Below the pieces are notes generated by a model that was not told the origin of the DNA, did not search any database, and saw only the letters and a list, made by a program, of their open reading frames with translations. From NCBI RefSeq assembly GCF_000150955.2, contig NW_002238036.1, positions 76,815 to 140,814 on the forward strand: a DNA stretch of 64,000 nt. The letters run 5' to 3'. Of this stretch, positions 39,577 to 49,201 are shown one piece after another. The position numbers were made by a program, and so were the translations under genes. Within the stretch, counting starts at the first letter, position 1, and each line of letters starts with the position of its first letter. Source of the stretch: Phaeodactylum tricornutum CCAP 1055/1 (Eukaryota > Bacillariophyta > Bacillariophyceae > Surirellales > Neidiaceae).

Positions 39577-40668
39577 TTACCAAAACTGGTACCACGGCTT
39601 GGTGGCGGCAAAGGGCACGCCCAGGGACAATAGTTTAGCGAACGCCTTGCTAAAGTCGTTGAAGAAGCGATCCTCATCTTTGGCGTAGAGTTCCACCCAC
39701 TTTTTGAATTCCGGGTCGGCGATCATGGCAATATCCGAGGGTAGCATCATGAGCTGACCGGAGGCATCCTCGTACTGATCCGGGCCCGTCCAGGGTTTGC
39801 CGTTGTGCGTAACCTTGGGCGACCAGCGTTCTTCCACCAAGAGTCGATAATATTCGTTGCTAAAGGTGTTTTCGGCGTTAGACCAGGGTCCCCAGTAGCC
39901 ACTGCGATCCGTGTGGCAGCGCCCCATGGCGTGCGCACCCAAGAGAGCGACGATTTCTTGATCGTTAAAGCCCATGCGGTAGAAAATATCGCGCACGTGA
40001 GTAATGGTGGCGATGCGGGCTCCCTTGTCGGCGTCAGGGAGACGGCCGTCTGGCGGGGAGGCCTTGCCGTCCGATTCGTCCGTGCGGCCCGTGGCAAAGG
40101 GAATGATAGGGCCTCCGGCTTCTTCCACCGCGACGACACCAGCGTAGGTGTAGAGGTCGGCGTACGATAGACCGGGGAACTTGGCCTTGACGGGTTCCAG
40201 GGCGTCGCGGGCTACTTTGAGCCCGGCGTTGGCGCCCCATCCGGCTTCGGGGGTAAAACGCATACGCCCACCGTTCGAACCGCCCGAATTGTCGGCTTTA
40301 CTGTAGGTACCCGAGGCATGCCAGGAGAGACGGATAAAAGTACCGTAGAGCGAGGTGCCGTCACCGCGCTTTTCCATATCCGACTCGATGACTTCGGTAA
40401 TGGCTTCGCGGATCTTTTTCAAGTCCGCCGGTGCTTCCTTGGCCCAGACAGGCTCCGGAGAAGCCGTCCACAATAGCGTTCCGGCCGTCAAAGCGGCGGG
40501 TGCCACGAGGCGCTGTGGTTTAGCGAACCGGGAATTCAACAAAGAGAGGCAAACAAAGGCACAACCCGACCCAGAAAAACAAAAAAGCACAGAGTTCCAA
40601 CGGGTGAGGCATCCATCGTGTGCTAAACAAACATTATATGAGGTGACGCGTCGGGGTACGCGGTACAT
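39577..40668 (-). CDS. Class I haem peroxidase, APX/cytochrome-c-peroxidase hybrid type
   Basis: The distal site is RLSWHAS (Arg113, Trp116, His117), the proximal ligand is His246 in [11 protein letters not shown], and Trp262 sits 16 residues later in GPWS. Some parts resemble ascorbate peroxidase: [12 protein letters not shown] and Arg255 in HTDRSG, at the position of the ascorbate-binding Arg of APX. Others resemble cytochrome c peroxidase: [20 protein letters not shown] and [13 protein letters not shown]. Such APX–CcP hybrids are known from kinetoplastids and algae. It removes hydrogen peroxide. Before the domain is [27 protein letters not shown], which looks like a thylakoid-lumen-type cleavable signal. 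The preceding 45 residues are not clearly a signal peptide; an upstream exon (from about 40849, MMNTARFTAT before a GTACGT donor) may give the real start. Confidence 0.85.
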   Translation of the reverse strand: MYRVPRRVTSYNVCLAHDGCLTRWNSVLFCFSGSGCAFVCLSLLNSRFAKPQRLVAPAALTAGTLLWTASPEPVWAKEAPADLKKIREAITEVIESDMEKRGDGTSLYGTFIRLSWHASGTYSKADNSGGSNGGRMRFTPEAGWGANAGLKVARDALEPVKAKFPGLSYADLYTYAGVVAVEEAGGPIIPFATGRTDESDGKASPPDGRLPDADKGARIATITHVRDIFYRMGFNDQEIVALLGAHAMGRCHTDRSGYWGPWSNAENTFSNEYYRLLVEERWSPKVTHNGKPWTGPDQYEDASGQLMMLPSDIAMIADPEFKKWVELYAKDEDRFFNDFSKAFAKLLSLGVPFAATKPWYQFW

Positions 40669-41630
40669 CGTGCCGTCACTCTACAGTGTTTCGCTACAGT
40701 TGAGTGTTCGCTGGCTTCCCAAGTTCCCACAGATCGGATCGATTTCTCCTCTAGCGATGACCACTATTCTCAAACTCATAGCAAACCTCGCGTGGCTTTC
40801 CATTCGTGTACGTACCGTTGCGGTGAAACGAGCTGTATTCATCATTATGCCCGTGGTCTGTAAGGAAGCAGCGTGTGGTGAACGAAGGTGGTGGCTGTAG
40901 CTACTGTGGGTAATATCTTTTGACAGTGCCTGCCAGTGGTTTCACTCGGTCAATGAGAATACCCCTCCTCTATTAGAGAGATACCTACACTCCTTTTGCA
41001 CAGCCAGTTTCCAACGAATCTTCCGCGGCACCGCCAGCGACTGGCCGAATCCGGAACGCAGTGTCACGACTGGCAGCACTGGACAAGATACCCGGACATT
41101 ACTACGACAGAATTTCGATTTTCTACTCGCTCCCAATGTCCGACAACTTTCTCTTATTGTTAGTCGAAAATGGCCCACCGTAAAGTAGACCGAACTTAGA
41201 CAATGGATTCCAAAAGAATCGCACGGGAAGACTTCGAGATGGGAAGGTTTGGAACAGAGTCTACGTCAGTAATTGCGCGACTGCGATTATCTGTGAGAAA
41301 TGGGTCTAGAAAGATAAAAAAACATGATTTACTGTTGGACGTTTTACACTTGATCTCGTTTTCAAAGACGTAAGCTGGAATGATGGCTTGAATGAGTAGC
41401 CTTTAGTGTCTTTGTGAGGGTGTTTGTGATGCAAGTCGGTGATTGGCGTGACTGGGTCAGTGTGTATATATTTTGGTAAAGACAGGGGTCTCGGAAGTAT
41501 CCGGAGCTCCAACGGCGTGGAATGAATGGGGGAAAGAACGATGCGACTGGAACCAATTTTTGTACGTGTGGTGCGTGTGTCTCTACAAGGGCAACCCAGC
41601 GAGGAACCAGCGTGCAATCTTAACCAGCAG
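40669..41630. other. Intergenic spacer
   Basis: It holds the peroxidase 5' region (and possibly a first exon near 40849–40810) and the 3' end of the next minus-strand gene. No other gene was recognised. Confidence 0.35.
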
Positions 41631-42512
41631 CTACGTGGCCGTGGCGGGCAGCTTGCTCAAGGTCTGCTGGCAAAGCTTGGCCGTTCCCAAGAGAATCTGC
41701 TTTTGGCCCGACAACGCCTTGGTCCAAATGGTGCCCTTGGTCGTGAGTAATAGTCCGTTGGGAATCGCGACGAGATCATCCCCACTCGGCACCATCTTTC
41801 GCAGTTGCTTGATGCCGGTCAAACTGTACTTTTCCACCGCTTCGGCAGCTTTTCGGTAGAGCAGAGCCTTTTTCAAAAGATTGTCCGTACTCTGCATTTC
41901 GCAGAGGGCGTCGTCGCGTTCTTGTAGAAACTCGTCGGCCCGTTTTTCCGAGGCTTCCTTCCGGGCTTGCTGGGAGGCGTACCCTTCGTGCGTAAAGACT
42001 GGAAAGGTGAGATAGAGTCTCCCGGAAGGCATGGCGACTCCGTTCCGGGAGACGCCGCGATCGGGCACGTCGAGTCCACAAATGAGGGACCCCGCGGCGG
42101 ATCCGTCCTTCCAGACGAGTTCCCAGGCCCCGTCCCGCATATCGACTTCCTGCCGACCCAGCATGTCGGTAAAGAATCCGCGCGCCTGAATGGACAAATC
42201 CCGAATGCCACTGGAGAGCGACGGGTGCGGTCCGTGGAATCCGGGCATGCGGATGCGGCGGGCCTGCACGAGAGAGTCACCGAGCTTGAGCCGGAGTCCT
42301 TGCAGAGACAGACGCGGGGTGGAGGAATCGCGTTGGGAGGAATCGCCGAAAAAGTCCAGAACGACGTCGAGAGACTTTTGCTGCTGAATGGACTTGGCCA
42401 TATCGACTAGATTGGTAATGGGCTTGGGGAAGAGCAGAAAGGCATCGCTCAAGGTGACGAGACAACTCCACCAAAGCAAGACCGCAATAAAACGGATGTG
42501 GACACTCGACAT
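41631..42512 (-). CDS. Hypothetical protein with plastid-type presequence
   Basis: I do not recognise a family. The 293-residue product has a signal peptide (MSSVHIRFIAVLLWWSCLVTL) followed by SDAFLLFPKP, an ASAF-like site, so plastid import through the four-membrane envelope is likely. The mature part shows RLSLQGLRLKLGDSLVQARRIRMPG, RDGAWELVWKDGSAAGSLICGLDVPD (beta-rich), a charged helix (ASEKRADEFLQERDDALCEM) and an amphipathic C-terminus. No catalytic motif is visible. The GT and TTG repeats upstream lie in its promoter or leader. I am fairly sure that it is a gene because of the targeting signal and long single frame. Confidence 0.65.
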   Translation of the reverse strand: MSSVHIRFIAVLLWWSCLVTLSDAFLLFPKPITNLVDMAKSIQQQKSLDVVLDFFGDSSQRDSSTPRLSLQGLRLKLGDSLVQARRIRMPGFHGPHPSLSSGIRDLSIQARGFFTDMLGRQEVDMRDGAWELVWKDGSAAGSLICGLDVPDRGVSRNGVAMPSGRLYLTFPVFTHEGYASQQARKEASEKRADEFLQERDDALCEMQSTDNLLKKALLYRKAAEAVEKYSLTGIKQLRKMVPSGDDLVAIPNGLLLTTKGTIWTKALSGQKQILLGTAKLCQQTLSKLPATAT

Positions 42513-45206
42513 GTTGCGACTACCAATAGAGGATTCTTCCGAAAAGGAACGTGTGTGTGTGTGTAAGTTTATATATTTGTTGTTGTTGTTGTTGTTGTGG
42601 TATTATGGGTGTGTCAAGGTCGTGCTCTGCTCGTTGTCCAGCAATGTGGGTGAGGGACAGCAGCTTTGACGACTTGACTGTGTGAGTGACAGCATCGACT
42701 CTCGGCCAAAAAGAATTCGCAGAACAAACATCACACCGTCCAAACCACTACCCAGCTTTGGCCGGGTGATGCCAATGGCACCGACGAGTTGACTGTGACG
42801 TTCTGCCATCCCCCCACTGTGTCGAAGAACCAATTCTGATTGGCTGGAATAGTACCTCGGATCATCTCAACCGTCGTAGTGACGTCATCCAGGAACACAA
42901 GTGTCAATGCTCCGATTAACACCTAATTTGTGGGTCGGAAGTCGTTCGAACGGAACGGAATCCGATCGAATATGTGGCTTCCCACGGCGCACGAACCGAA
43001 GTAGTTCAGGATGGGAATCCGCAGAAGGGTCGAGAAGGTGTCTTGTTCTTTCCGTTTCTACTACAAGTAGGAGAGACCTTGATACAGGCAAAGGTGTGTA
43101 TGGATGAAGGAGTGGTGATGATGATTACGGCGGTGCCGATTGGCGTCATCGGAGAGCAACAAACCACTGCAAGGGGTGGGTTATCGGAATCTATCTCTTT
43201 CGGTTTGTCCCAAAGTCGCTATCGGATACCATCGAAGCAGCGAGCTCGGGAAAGGGGAATTCCGTTGGTGAAGACGTACTTCGGTCACCCAAGGAGGGTC
43301 GGTGCGTAGATACTCGCAACGGTCATGAGATCAACGCCGTCCAATTCGCTAGAGGTTTGCTGCACGGGTTCCCCACTAGGTCGAAAAGTCATCCGGAACG
43401 GATTCGTAGCCACAGTTTTTAGCTAAAGGTACGCCCGTAAATCACCATGGAGACGGCTCCTCCATTCAAACCAGTAGTCCCCTTTTGTCTGCATTACCAA
43501 GGTGAAACAACGAAAACGGCCCTTTGACGCACCCCGCAAGTAGTGGGCCCTAAAACGCCTTTTCTTAACCTCTTCGCACACGGCTTCCAACACTACCCTT
43601 CAACAACTCATTCTACTCCAGTACTGGCAGCGACTATTGACTCGAGCCAATCACTATCCGGACGATCTACGCGTTCCCCTTCTCATTACGTTGTACCACG
43701 TGCCATTGCTTTCATTTCCTTGCATTTCGTGTGCGCGCTTCATTCACCTTCACTCGTTGTTGAGGTTTTCTTACGCCACCACGCGGACGCCACGGCGACA
43801 CCTTTCACTATTCATCATATCCAACGAGTTATTTATCGGAACGTCGATTCCGTCCAAATTTCCGCTGGCAGCGCCGCTTTCGACGCTGGCGGCACAATCG
43901 CCTAGGAGCAGGCTTTCCCAATTAGAACCTGCACTATCCGAACAAAGACGTCCAACATCTCGTGCCCATCGGGTCGGAAAGGAGGTGTCTCGTGGATTAC
44001 CGTCGCATGACTACTCGCCTCCCACTTGACCGACCTGAACATGTCACTATCACCAGCAGGGCAAGTAAACCTCTCCTGTCATTGGCTCCGTGACAAAATG
44101 AGATCGGGAGAGGAAAATATATTGTATCGCGGCTCAGTCCTTCCGGAGGCCGCGAGCCTTTAGCTTTTGAACAACTCCCTAGAAACGGAGAGCACATCGG
44201 AAATATGCGTGTCTACGAATTCACTCTTTCGAGAGTCGTATGGCTGTTTGCTCCCCCTTCATGTGGCGTGTTCATATTGGTGCTCGACTAATCGCAGCGC
44301 TGCTTGGTACCTTGCGTATACTCCCCTTACACTGGTTGGGTAGCCGATTCGATCCCCTCCACAATCAAGCATTCCCTTTGATGATCGGTCTACGGGTCCC
44401 TGGGAATCGTTTTTGGTGTTAAAAGAAGCAGTCCCCGACAATGTAAGAATCCAGTCCGATTACACTACCACGACTCCGGAGGTATACGTGGAGGAGGGGT
44501 CATATAAGGATTGTTGCTTGTACAATTCTGAGAAAATCCGACTGCAATCAGGACGAATACTCGTTGCACACGCGCGGTTCATTGATATTTATGAAATGTC
44601 AGCTCCTCGAGAGTCGCCAACCTGCAACAAGGCGAGCTAAATCCCATAACGGCTTGCTGTTAGTACACTCATTTTGCAACGATATTGGGACGTAGCTCTA
44701 ATTGCGATTGAGAACGATCTGACGTGCGCTTCAAAATGACAAAACGTTTTTGATGAACGGAAGACTGCCAACAGCCCGGTTGTTGTGAAACGTATGCCAA
44801 TTCATTCGACCTGTGCCTATGAAGCCCCTCTTGTGTACTTAGATTTGCTCCCTACTATCTATCTAGAAAGCGCTTCGTCGGCCAGCCCGCCAGACAGCTT
44901 CTTACTAAAATGCAGCAATGTTACTAGTAGTCCAACGACTTTTTGAGGCGTATTCAGAAGGAACTAAGACGACCGATTCCACGGGACGAGTAACCTTGCA
45001 TTTAACGTTTCTGTTCAAAGCACCATGTATCGTCATTAAATCCTTGGCGCGAGAGGATCCCAAGATGATTGAGGCAGCGGACCAAGAAGGATAACTTACT
45101 TCGACTGCGTGATTCAGGACTTTCGACAAGTGAGTGTTGACCTGGAGCGACTGACACCCTCTCTTTCATCAACAATGGAAAAATCACGGAGCCTAAAAGA
45201 AGTTCT
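42513..45206. other. 2.7-kb region without a recognisable gene
   Basis: Open frames here are short (at most 130 codons at 43637–44029), overlap in several phases and lack motifs. The region starts with microsatellites. It could hold a non-coding transcript, small exons or regulatory DNA; nothing in it decides. Confidence 0.4.
42551..42600 (+). repeat. GT and TTG microsatellites
   Basis: A (GT)7 run at 42551–42564 is followed by (TTG/GTT)n at 42579–42598, upstream of the hypothetical plastid protein. Confidence 0.9.
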
Positions 45207-46901
45207 TTATGATTGAAAATAATTTAGTACACAATAAGCTGTATCCGGCGGATCAAAGCCATTAAAGGCAGTGCACAAGCCCCCAACACTTTTGATATTA
45301 GGAAATACGAGCCAGTCGTCACGGTGAAGAAGCGGTAAGGGAATATCAGTACAAACTTTGTCAAGTCCATCACAAGTTGGCCCCCATACCGTCGACAACT
45401 GCACGGAAGTTTCTTCAGCAAAATCAGCCGCGCCACTAGTGTCATTTGAATTTACCGAAGGACGGGACGATATGAGCGGCAAAGGACAAAAGCTTCCTTC
45501 CTCCGCGCCTTGGTACAAGGATCCGTAGCATCCGTCGTCAATGTAATAGTGATTCCGAATCTCATTAGATTTGGTCTCGGTCTGCCGAAAGCCAATAATG
45601 CGCGTGCACAAGGATGCTGCAGGTGACACAAGCAAATGGGTCGCATCCACAGTCACTTTGTCCACATTGGGCATACTTTGCAGATACTGCCACAAAGACA
45701 CTGTTTCTGCTGCAAAAGAGCCGTCTTCCAATGGGACACCTGTCAAGTCGACCCGTAGCTTTTCTGCCGTGACAGTCTCTTGGCTGGAAAGAAAGTCAAG
45801 CAACTCTTCTACAGCCAACTGCCGAATCCTTGAGTTCTCCTCTCCAGATGCAGCACTCAGATCAAAGCTAACACCGACCACCTGCGATTCTGTACTTCCT
45901 TCCGAAACAGCTTGCAGGGTATCCTCGGTCAGCTGCTTCCATTCGGCCAGATTCTGGGGCAATCGTATCATGTATTGCAATACCGGCAAATCTATGACAG
46001 ACTTTCGTGCCACGAAATTATTGATCAAAGTAGCAAAACGTCGCACATCGTCCGGACCGTCCACTGCCAACACTCTCGAGTGCGCATCGCATACTAGTTT
46101 ACGAATATATCCGTTAGGCTTGCATGTCACACCACAATTATCCCAGCAAGGCATCCTACTGCATCGCGGGTCGAGAAAACGTTCGGCAGCCAAGCAGGCT
46201 TGGATGTCCGCTTTGGTAGTAGTCACAAGGCCCACTGCCCCGCTACGGTGCAGAATTTGCAGAAGCTTGGCATTCGCGTTGTGGCGTACTTGATACAGGA
46301 ATACCACGTCACGGAATGTGCGTTTCCAGGAAGCCAGGCGGTGTACGAGCGAGGACAAGTCCACCAGCCAAAAGCATCGCGAACGCTGCTGTGCCATCTG
46401 CATGACGGCCTGATTCCAATCATAGCCTGTAGGTAGTACCTTCAAAACCTCTGTTTCCATTGATTGACTATCTGTATTGTTTTGAAGATGCTCAACTTGC
46501 TTGACTAAGGCGTTGGCTTGCAGAATGGAAATCACCGATGGAAATATGGAATTGTTCCGATGGAGGCGTTTTTTCTTTTTTGGCTTGACAAAGTCCGCAA
46601 ACGCTTGATCCCATGCTTTGCACAAAACTTGGCAAACAGAGGGATTTTGGACTTCCGGGGGTTTGTGACTTTCCGATTGCGTGGAATAAGAGAAGGATGC
46701 GGCAGTAGTTAAACGTGGACCTGCAGCGCCCGTATTTCCCAAAACACCCTTACATTCCAATCTACGACTGTGCCAAGATTCTGCAACTTTCTGCTTAGCC
46801 TGTGCACGATTGCGCTCCCTGGCTGGTAGGGAGGGATTGGAGCCATTTTGAATGGTGTCAATAAAGGTGGATCCGTCGCTCGAAGTCCACAATTCACTCA
46901 T
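45207..46901 (-). CDS. Ornithine-decarboxylase-like pseudoenzyme (PLP group IV fold, catalytic residues lost)
   Basis: The 564-residue protein keeps the landmarks of eukaryotic ODC in order: DLSSLVHRLASWKRTF..VVFLYQVRHN (about 181–208), VVGVSFDLSAASG (341–353), YYIDDGCYGSLYQ (452–464), STVWGPTCDGLDKV (503–516, with the active-site Cys510 kept), LPLLHRDDWLVFPN and AFNGFDPPD. Yet the PLP Schiff-base lysine ('AVKCN') is Arg206 in QVRHN, 'FHVGSG' has become FDLSAASG, the phosphate-binding 'GGGFPG' is DLTGVPLE, and 'EPGRY' is SPAAS. PLP binding and decarboxylation are therefore improbable. Loss of the same sites defines animal antizyme inhibitor, which regulates polyamine levels by binding antizyme; a regulatory role is an inference only. 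The N-terminal 160 residues are unlike ODC. The frame is long and clean, so it is not a decaying pseudogene. Confidence 0.85.
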   Translation of the reverse strand: MSELWTSSDGSTFIDTIQNGSNPSLPARERNRAQAKQKVAESWHSRRLECKGVLGNTGAAGPRLTTAASFSYSTQSESHKPPEVQNPSVCQVLCKAWDQAFADFVKPKKKKRLHRNNSIFPSVISILQANALVKQVEHLQNNTDSQSMETEVLKVLPTGYDWNQAVMQMAQQRSRCFWLVDLSSLVHRLASWKRTFRDVVFLYQVRHNANAKLLQILHRSGAVGLVTTTKADIQACLAAERFLDPRCSRMPCWDNCGVTCKPNGYIRKLVCDAHSRVLAVDGPDDVRRFATLINNFVARKSVIDLPVLQYMIRLPQNLAEWKQLTEDTLQAVSEGSTESQVVGVSFDLSAASGEENSRIRQLAVEELLDFLSSQETVTAEKLRVDLTGVPLEDGSFAAETVSLWQYLQSMPNVDKVTVDATHLLVSPAASLCTRIIGFRQTETKSNEIRNHYYIDDGCYGSLYQGAEEGSFCPLPLISSRPSVNSNDTSGAADFAEETSVQLSTVWGPTCDGLDKVCTDIPLPLLHRDDWLVFPNIKSVGGLCTAFNGFDPPDTAYCVLNYFQS

Positions 46902-47336
46902 GTTTAGAAACGCAAGTCTTCCTTACGCTCGATGCTCGTCCCCTTTTCTATGTTGGTCCGCAAGTATGGCATATAGACTGGTACAGCAGCATGCATCATA
47001 AAGGTGGAAAGAGAAGATTATCTTGACAGAATAAAATTGATGGTGCTTTACATTACATTCATTTCAATAGTGAATATCTCTATCTCTAATGAGCCGATAG
47101 TTGGCATTTTCGTGTCTGTATGTTTTACTGCTAGCCATCGTACGGGTTGTGTTCACTATATTTTTGTATGTTATGACGCTGCTGTCTTGTTAACTACTAG
47201 AAACTTCTCAAGTCTTTTTCTTCTTAGAAGTGGTATCGAATGGGAGTCGCTTTCATGTCAGAAGAAGTTTACTACAAACAGGTACAGGATAAGTTGAATA
47301 GTTGTCAGTTAGTCTCCTTCACCAAAGGGTCCAACT
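46902..47336. other. Intergenic spacer
   Basis: It contains the promoter of the ODC-like gene and the 3' end of the tocopherol cyclase gene. Nothing else was seen. Confidence 0.4.
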
Positions 47337-48884
47337 TTACTTCGAATTTTCTTCAGTGCTCATTGCAGACCAGGCTTGCGATCTCTTTCTGCGATAGTTT
47401 TGGACGCGCGCGGGTATTTGGAGAAGCGCCTTGAGGGGCTGTTTGACGACGGACGTGGCCTCCCATGTCGACCACCAGGGACCTCCGCCGATTTCGGCTC
47501 CACCCTGGCTACTTGTGGCCCTGTCGATGAGCGGTGGCCCCGGTTTACGAAAATAGCTTTTAGTTGTCACATTCCAATCCAGTTCCCAAAGTGTCAGGGT
47601 CGTATTGGCCACAAAGGTGTCTCGACAAAAAAAGACCATGCCTTCGTCTGGAGTCGGTGCCCGGAAATCTAGACCAGGAATTTTCTCGGCATCGCATTCA
47701 TACGTCACTTCTATCGCAAAGGGCCTGGATCCGAAGGTTGAGTTTCCGGATAATTTCCAAATGCCCCAAGTAGAAACTTGCCATTCCATGTGGCCAGACC
47801 ATGGAACTGCCTCAAAAAACATGCCATCAAAATGCACGCAAATCATTCCTAAAGCTTCTTTGCGTCCCCATGGAATGCTCCGAATCCCCCCTCCTGCTGT
47901 GACCGACAATTGGTTGTAGCCATCGAAAGAATTGCACTGCGTCCAAAACCATTTCGGTGGCAAGGCGGCTCCCCAGTTCTTTTCTGCATAGAATGGAGCC
48001 TGTGCAAAGTGGTACACTTTACCGTTCCACATAATCTGACCAGAAGCACGGGCATCCGCTAACGTGACTTGCCAGTGTGGATCAAAAACTCGATAAGAAG
48101 ACAACCACCCACCGGTACTCTTTTGAATACCATCTGCGTCGCCCCATCCGCAAAGGGGCACAACCGTGAAATTAAAATCGCACATCATATTTGGATCCGT
48201 ATCCGCGAAGGATTCACCCAAAGTCAGATTTTGGATTGACCCATTATATCCCCGGAGACGCCCCACGAATTCTGTTGGTGAGATTTGAAAGCCGGACTCA
48301 ACAGCGTTGTACCATTCATCCTGCGTAAGTTCCGTCCGGACACGGATGCCATTGTCTTCGGTGTATTGCCTTTGGTAGTCAAAGACGTTGCCGAGTCCTT
48401 GTCGGGATTTGTGCGCCCAGAATTTAGAGTCGTCCTTATCGGCCTGGATCAAATAGCCGCCATCGGGTCCCAGAATTTGAACGCACACCAACCCTAGACC
48501 TGACTTCGGGTTGCTGACGTCTTCGATTGAAACGATGATGGAAAAACTCACGCCTTCCGACAAAGTCAATCGGTAAAACCAGCCTTCCATGAAGCGTCTT
48601 CGACGAGCTCGTATTCTTGCCAACCATCTTCGTCGATAAGCAGGATGATTAGGCTCAAAGTGGCGACCCGAATGCGGTGTTTGTTGAGGAAACGCCTTGT
48701 TGCGGGATTCTGAGAGCAAAACTATCCGATCACCCCGAAGTGTAACGGACTGAAGTCGAGGACAAATTTTCGAACAAATTGGAAGACGGAGCGAAGTTTT
48801 GACACCGTACGGGGTGACCCATGGAAACGAGGGGAGGAACGAAAGAAAGAGCCCAAGGCATCTTAGGCGCAGCGGTAATTTCAT
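47337..48884 (-). CDS. VTE1: Tocopherol cyclase (VTE1/SXD1 family)
   Basis: From the ATG at 48884 the protein has 515 residues. Family blocks include FMEGWFYRLTLSEGVSFSIIVSIEDV near the start, WNGKVYHFAQAPFYAEKNWG, PPKWFWTQCNSFDG and LSVTAGGGIRSIPWG. Plant VTE1 closes the chromanol ring to make tocopherols from methylated quinols at plastoglobules. The N-terminus MKLPLRLRCLGLFLSFLPSFPW is a good signal peptide, as needed for import into a complex plastid; the open frame continues upstream to 49040, but that extension would bury the signal. The domain ends with the HFDGMFFEAVPWSGHMEWQVSTWG segment, a second part typical of the family. Length is close to plant VTE1 (about 490). Confidence 0.9.
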   Translation of the reverse strand: MKLPLRLRCLGLFLSFLPSFPWVTPYGVKTSLRLPICSKICPRLQSVTLRGDRIVLLSESRNKAFPQQTPHSGRHFEPNHPAYRRRWLARIRARRRRFMEGWFYRLTLSEGVSFSIIVSIEDVSNPKSGLGLVCVQILGPDGGYLIQADKDDSKFWAHKSRQGLGNVFDYQRQYTEDNGIRVRTELTQDEWYNAVESGFQISPTEFVGRLRGYNGSIQNLTLGESFADTDPNMMCDFNFTVVPLCGWGDADGIQKSTGGWLSSYRVFDPHWQVTLADARASGQIMWNGKVYHFAQAPFYAEKNWGAALPPKWFWTQCNSFDGYNQLSVTAGGGIRSIPWGRKEALGMICVHFDGMFFEAVPWSGHMEWQVSTWGIWKLSGNSTFGSRPFAIEVTYECDAEKIPGLDFRAPTPDEGMVFFCRDTFVANTTLTLWELDWNVTTKSYFRKPGPPLIDRATSSQGGAEIGGGPWWSTWEATSVVKQPLKALLQIPARVQNYRRKRSQAWSAMSTEENSK

Positions 48885-49201
48885 GACGAATAGATTGCCA
48901 ATTCCTTTCGTTTTACACGAGCCGCATGACGCTGGAGAGTACTTCGAAAAAGTGAACGAACGTCTTTCGCCGAGATTCTGTCCGTCTGTCATCTTGCGAT
49001 ATTTATTTGCCCAACCTGGATGTCGATCGACATCTCGCATAGGCTGTGTTGCATCTTGGAGTTAACTGCAAGGCCGGTCATTCTACAAATCAAAACACAT
49101 CTCTCCACAATTCTACCTCGATACGATGCAACTGAAATGTAACAAATACTTTTAGAATATAACAGCACCAATAAAATGGAGGAGGAATTGCCTCGCTCCA
49201 T
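48885..49201. other. Intergenic spacer between tocopherol cyclase and myosin
   Basis: It holds the cyclase promoter and the myosin 3' UTR; no other signal was seen. Confidence 0.4.

Noticed and set aside
40355-40900. 181-codon plus-strand frame antisense to the peroxidase start
   Set aside because: No motif and antisense to a recognised gene.
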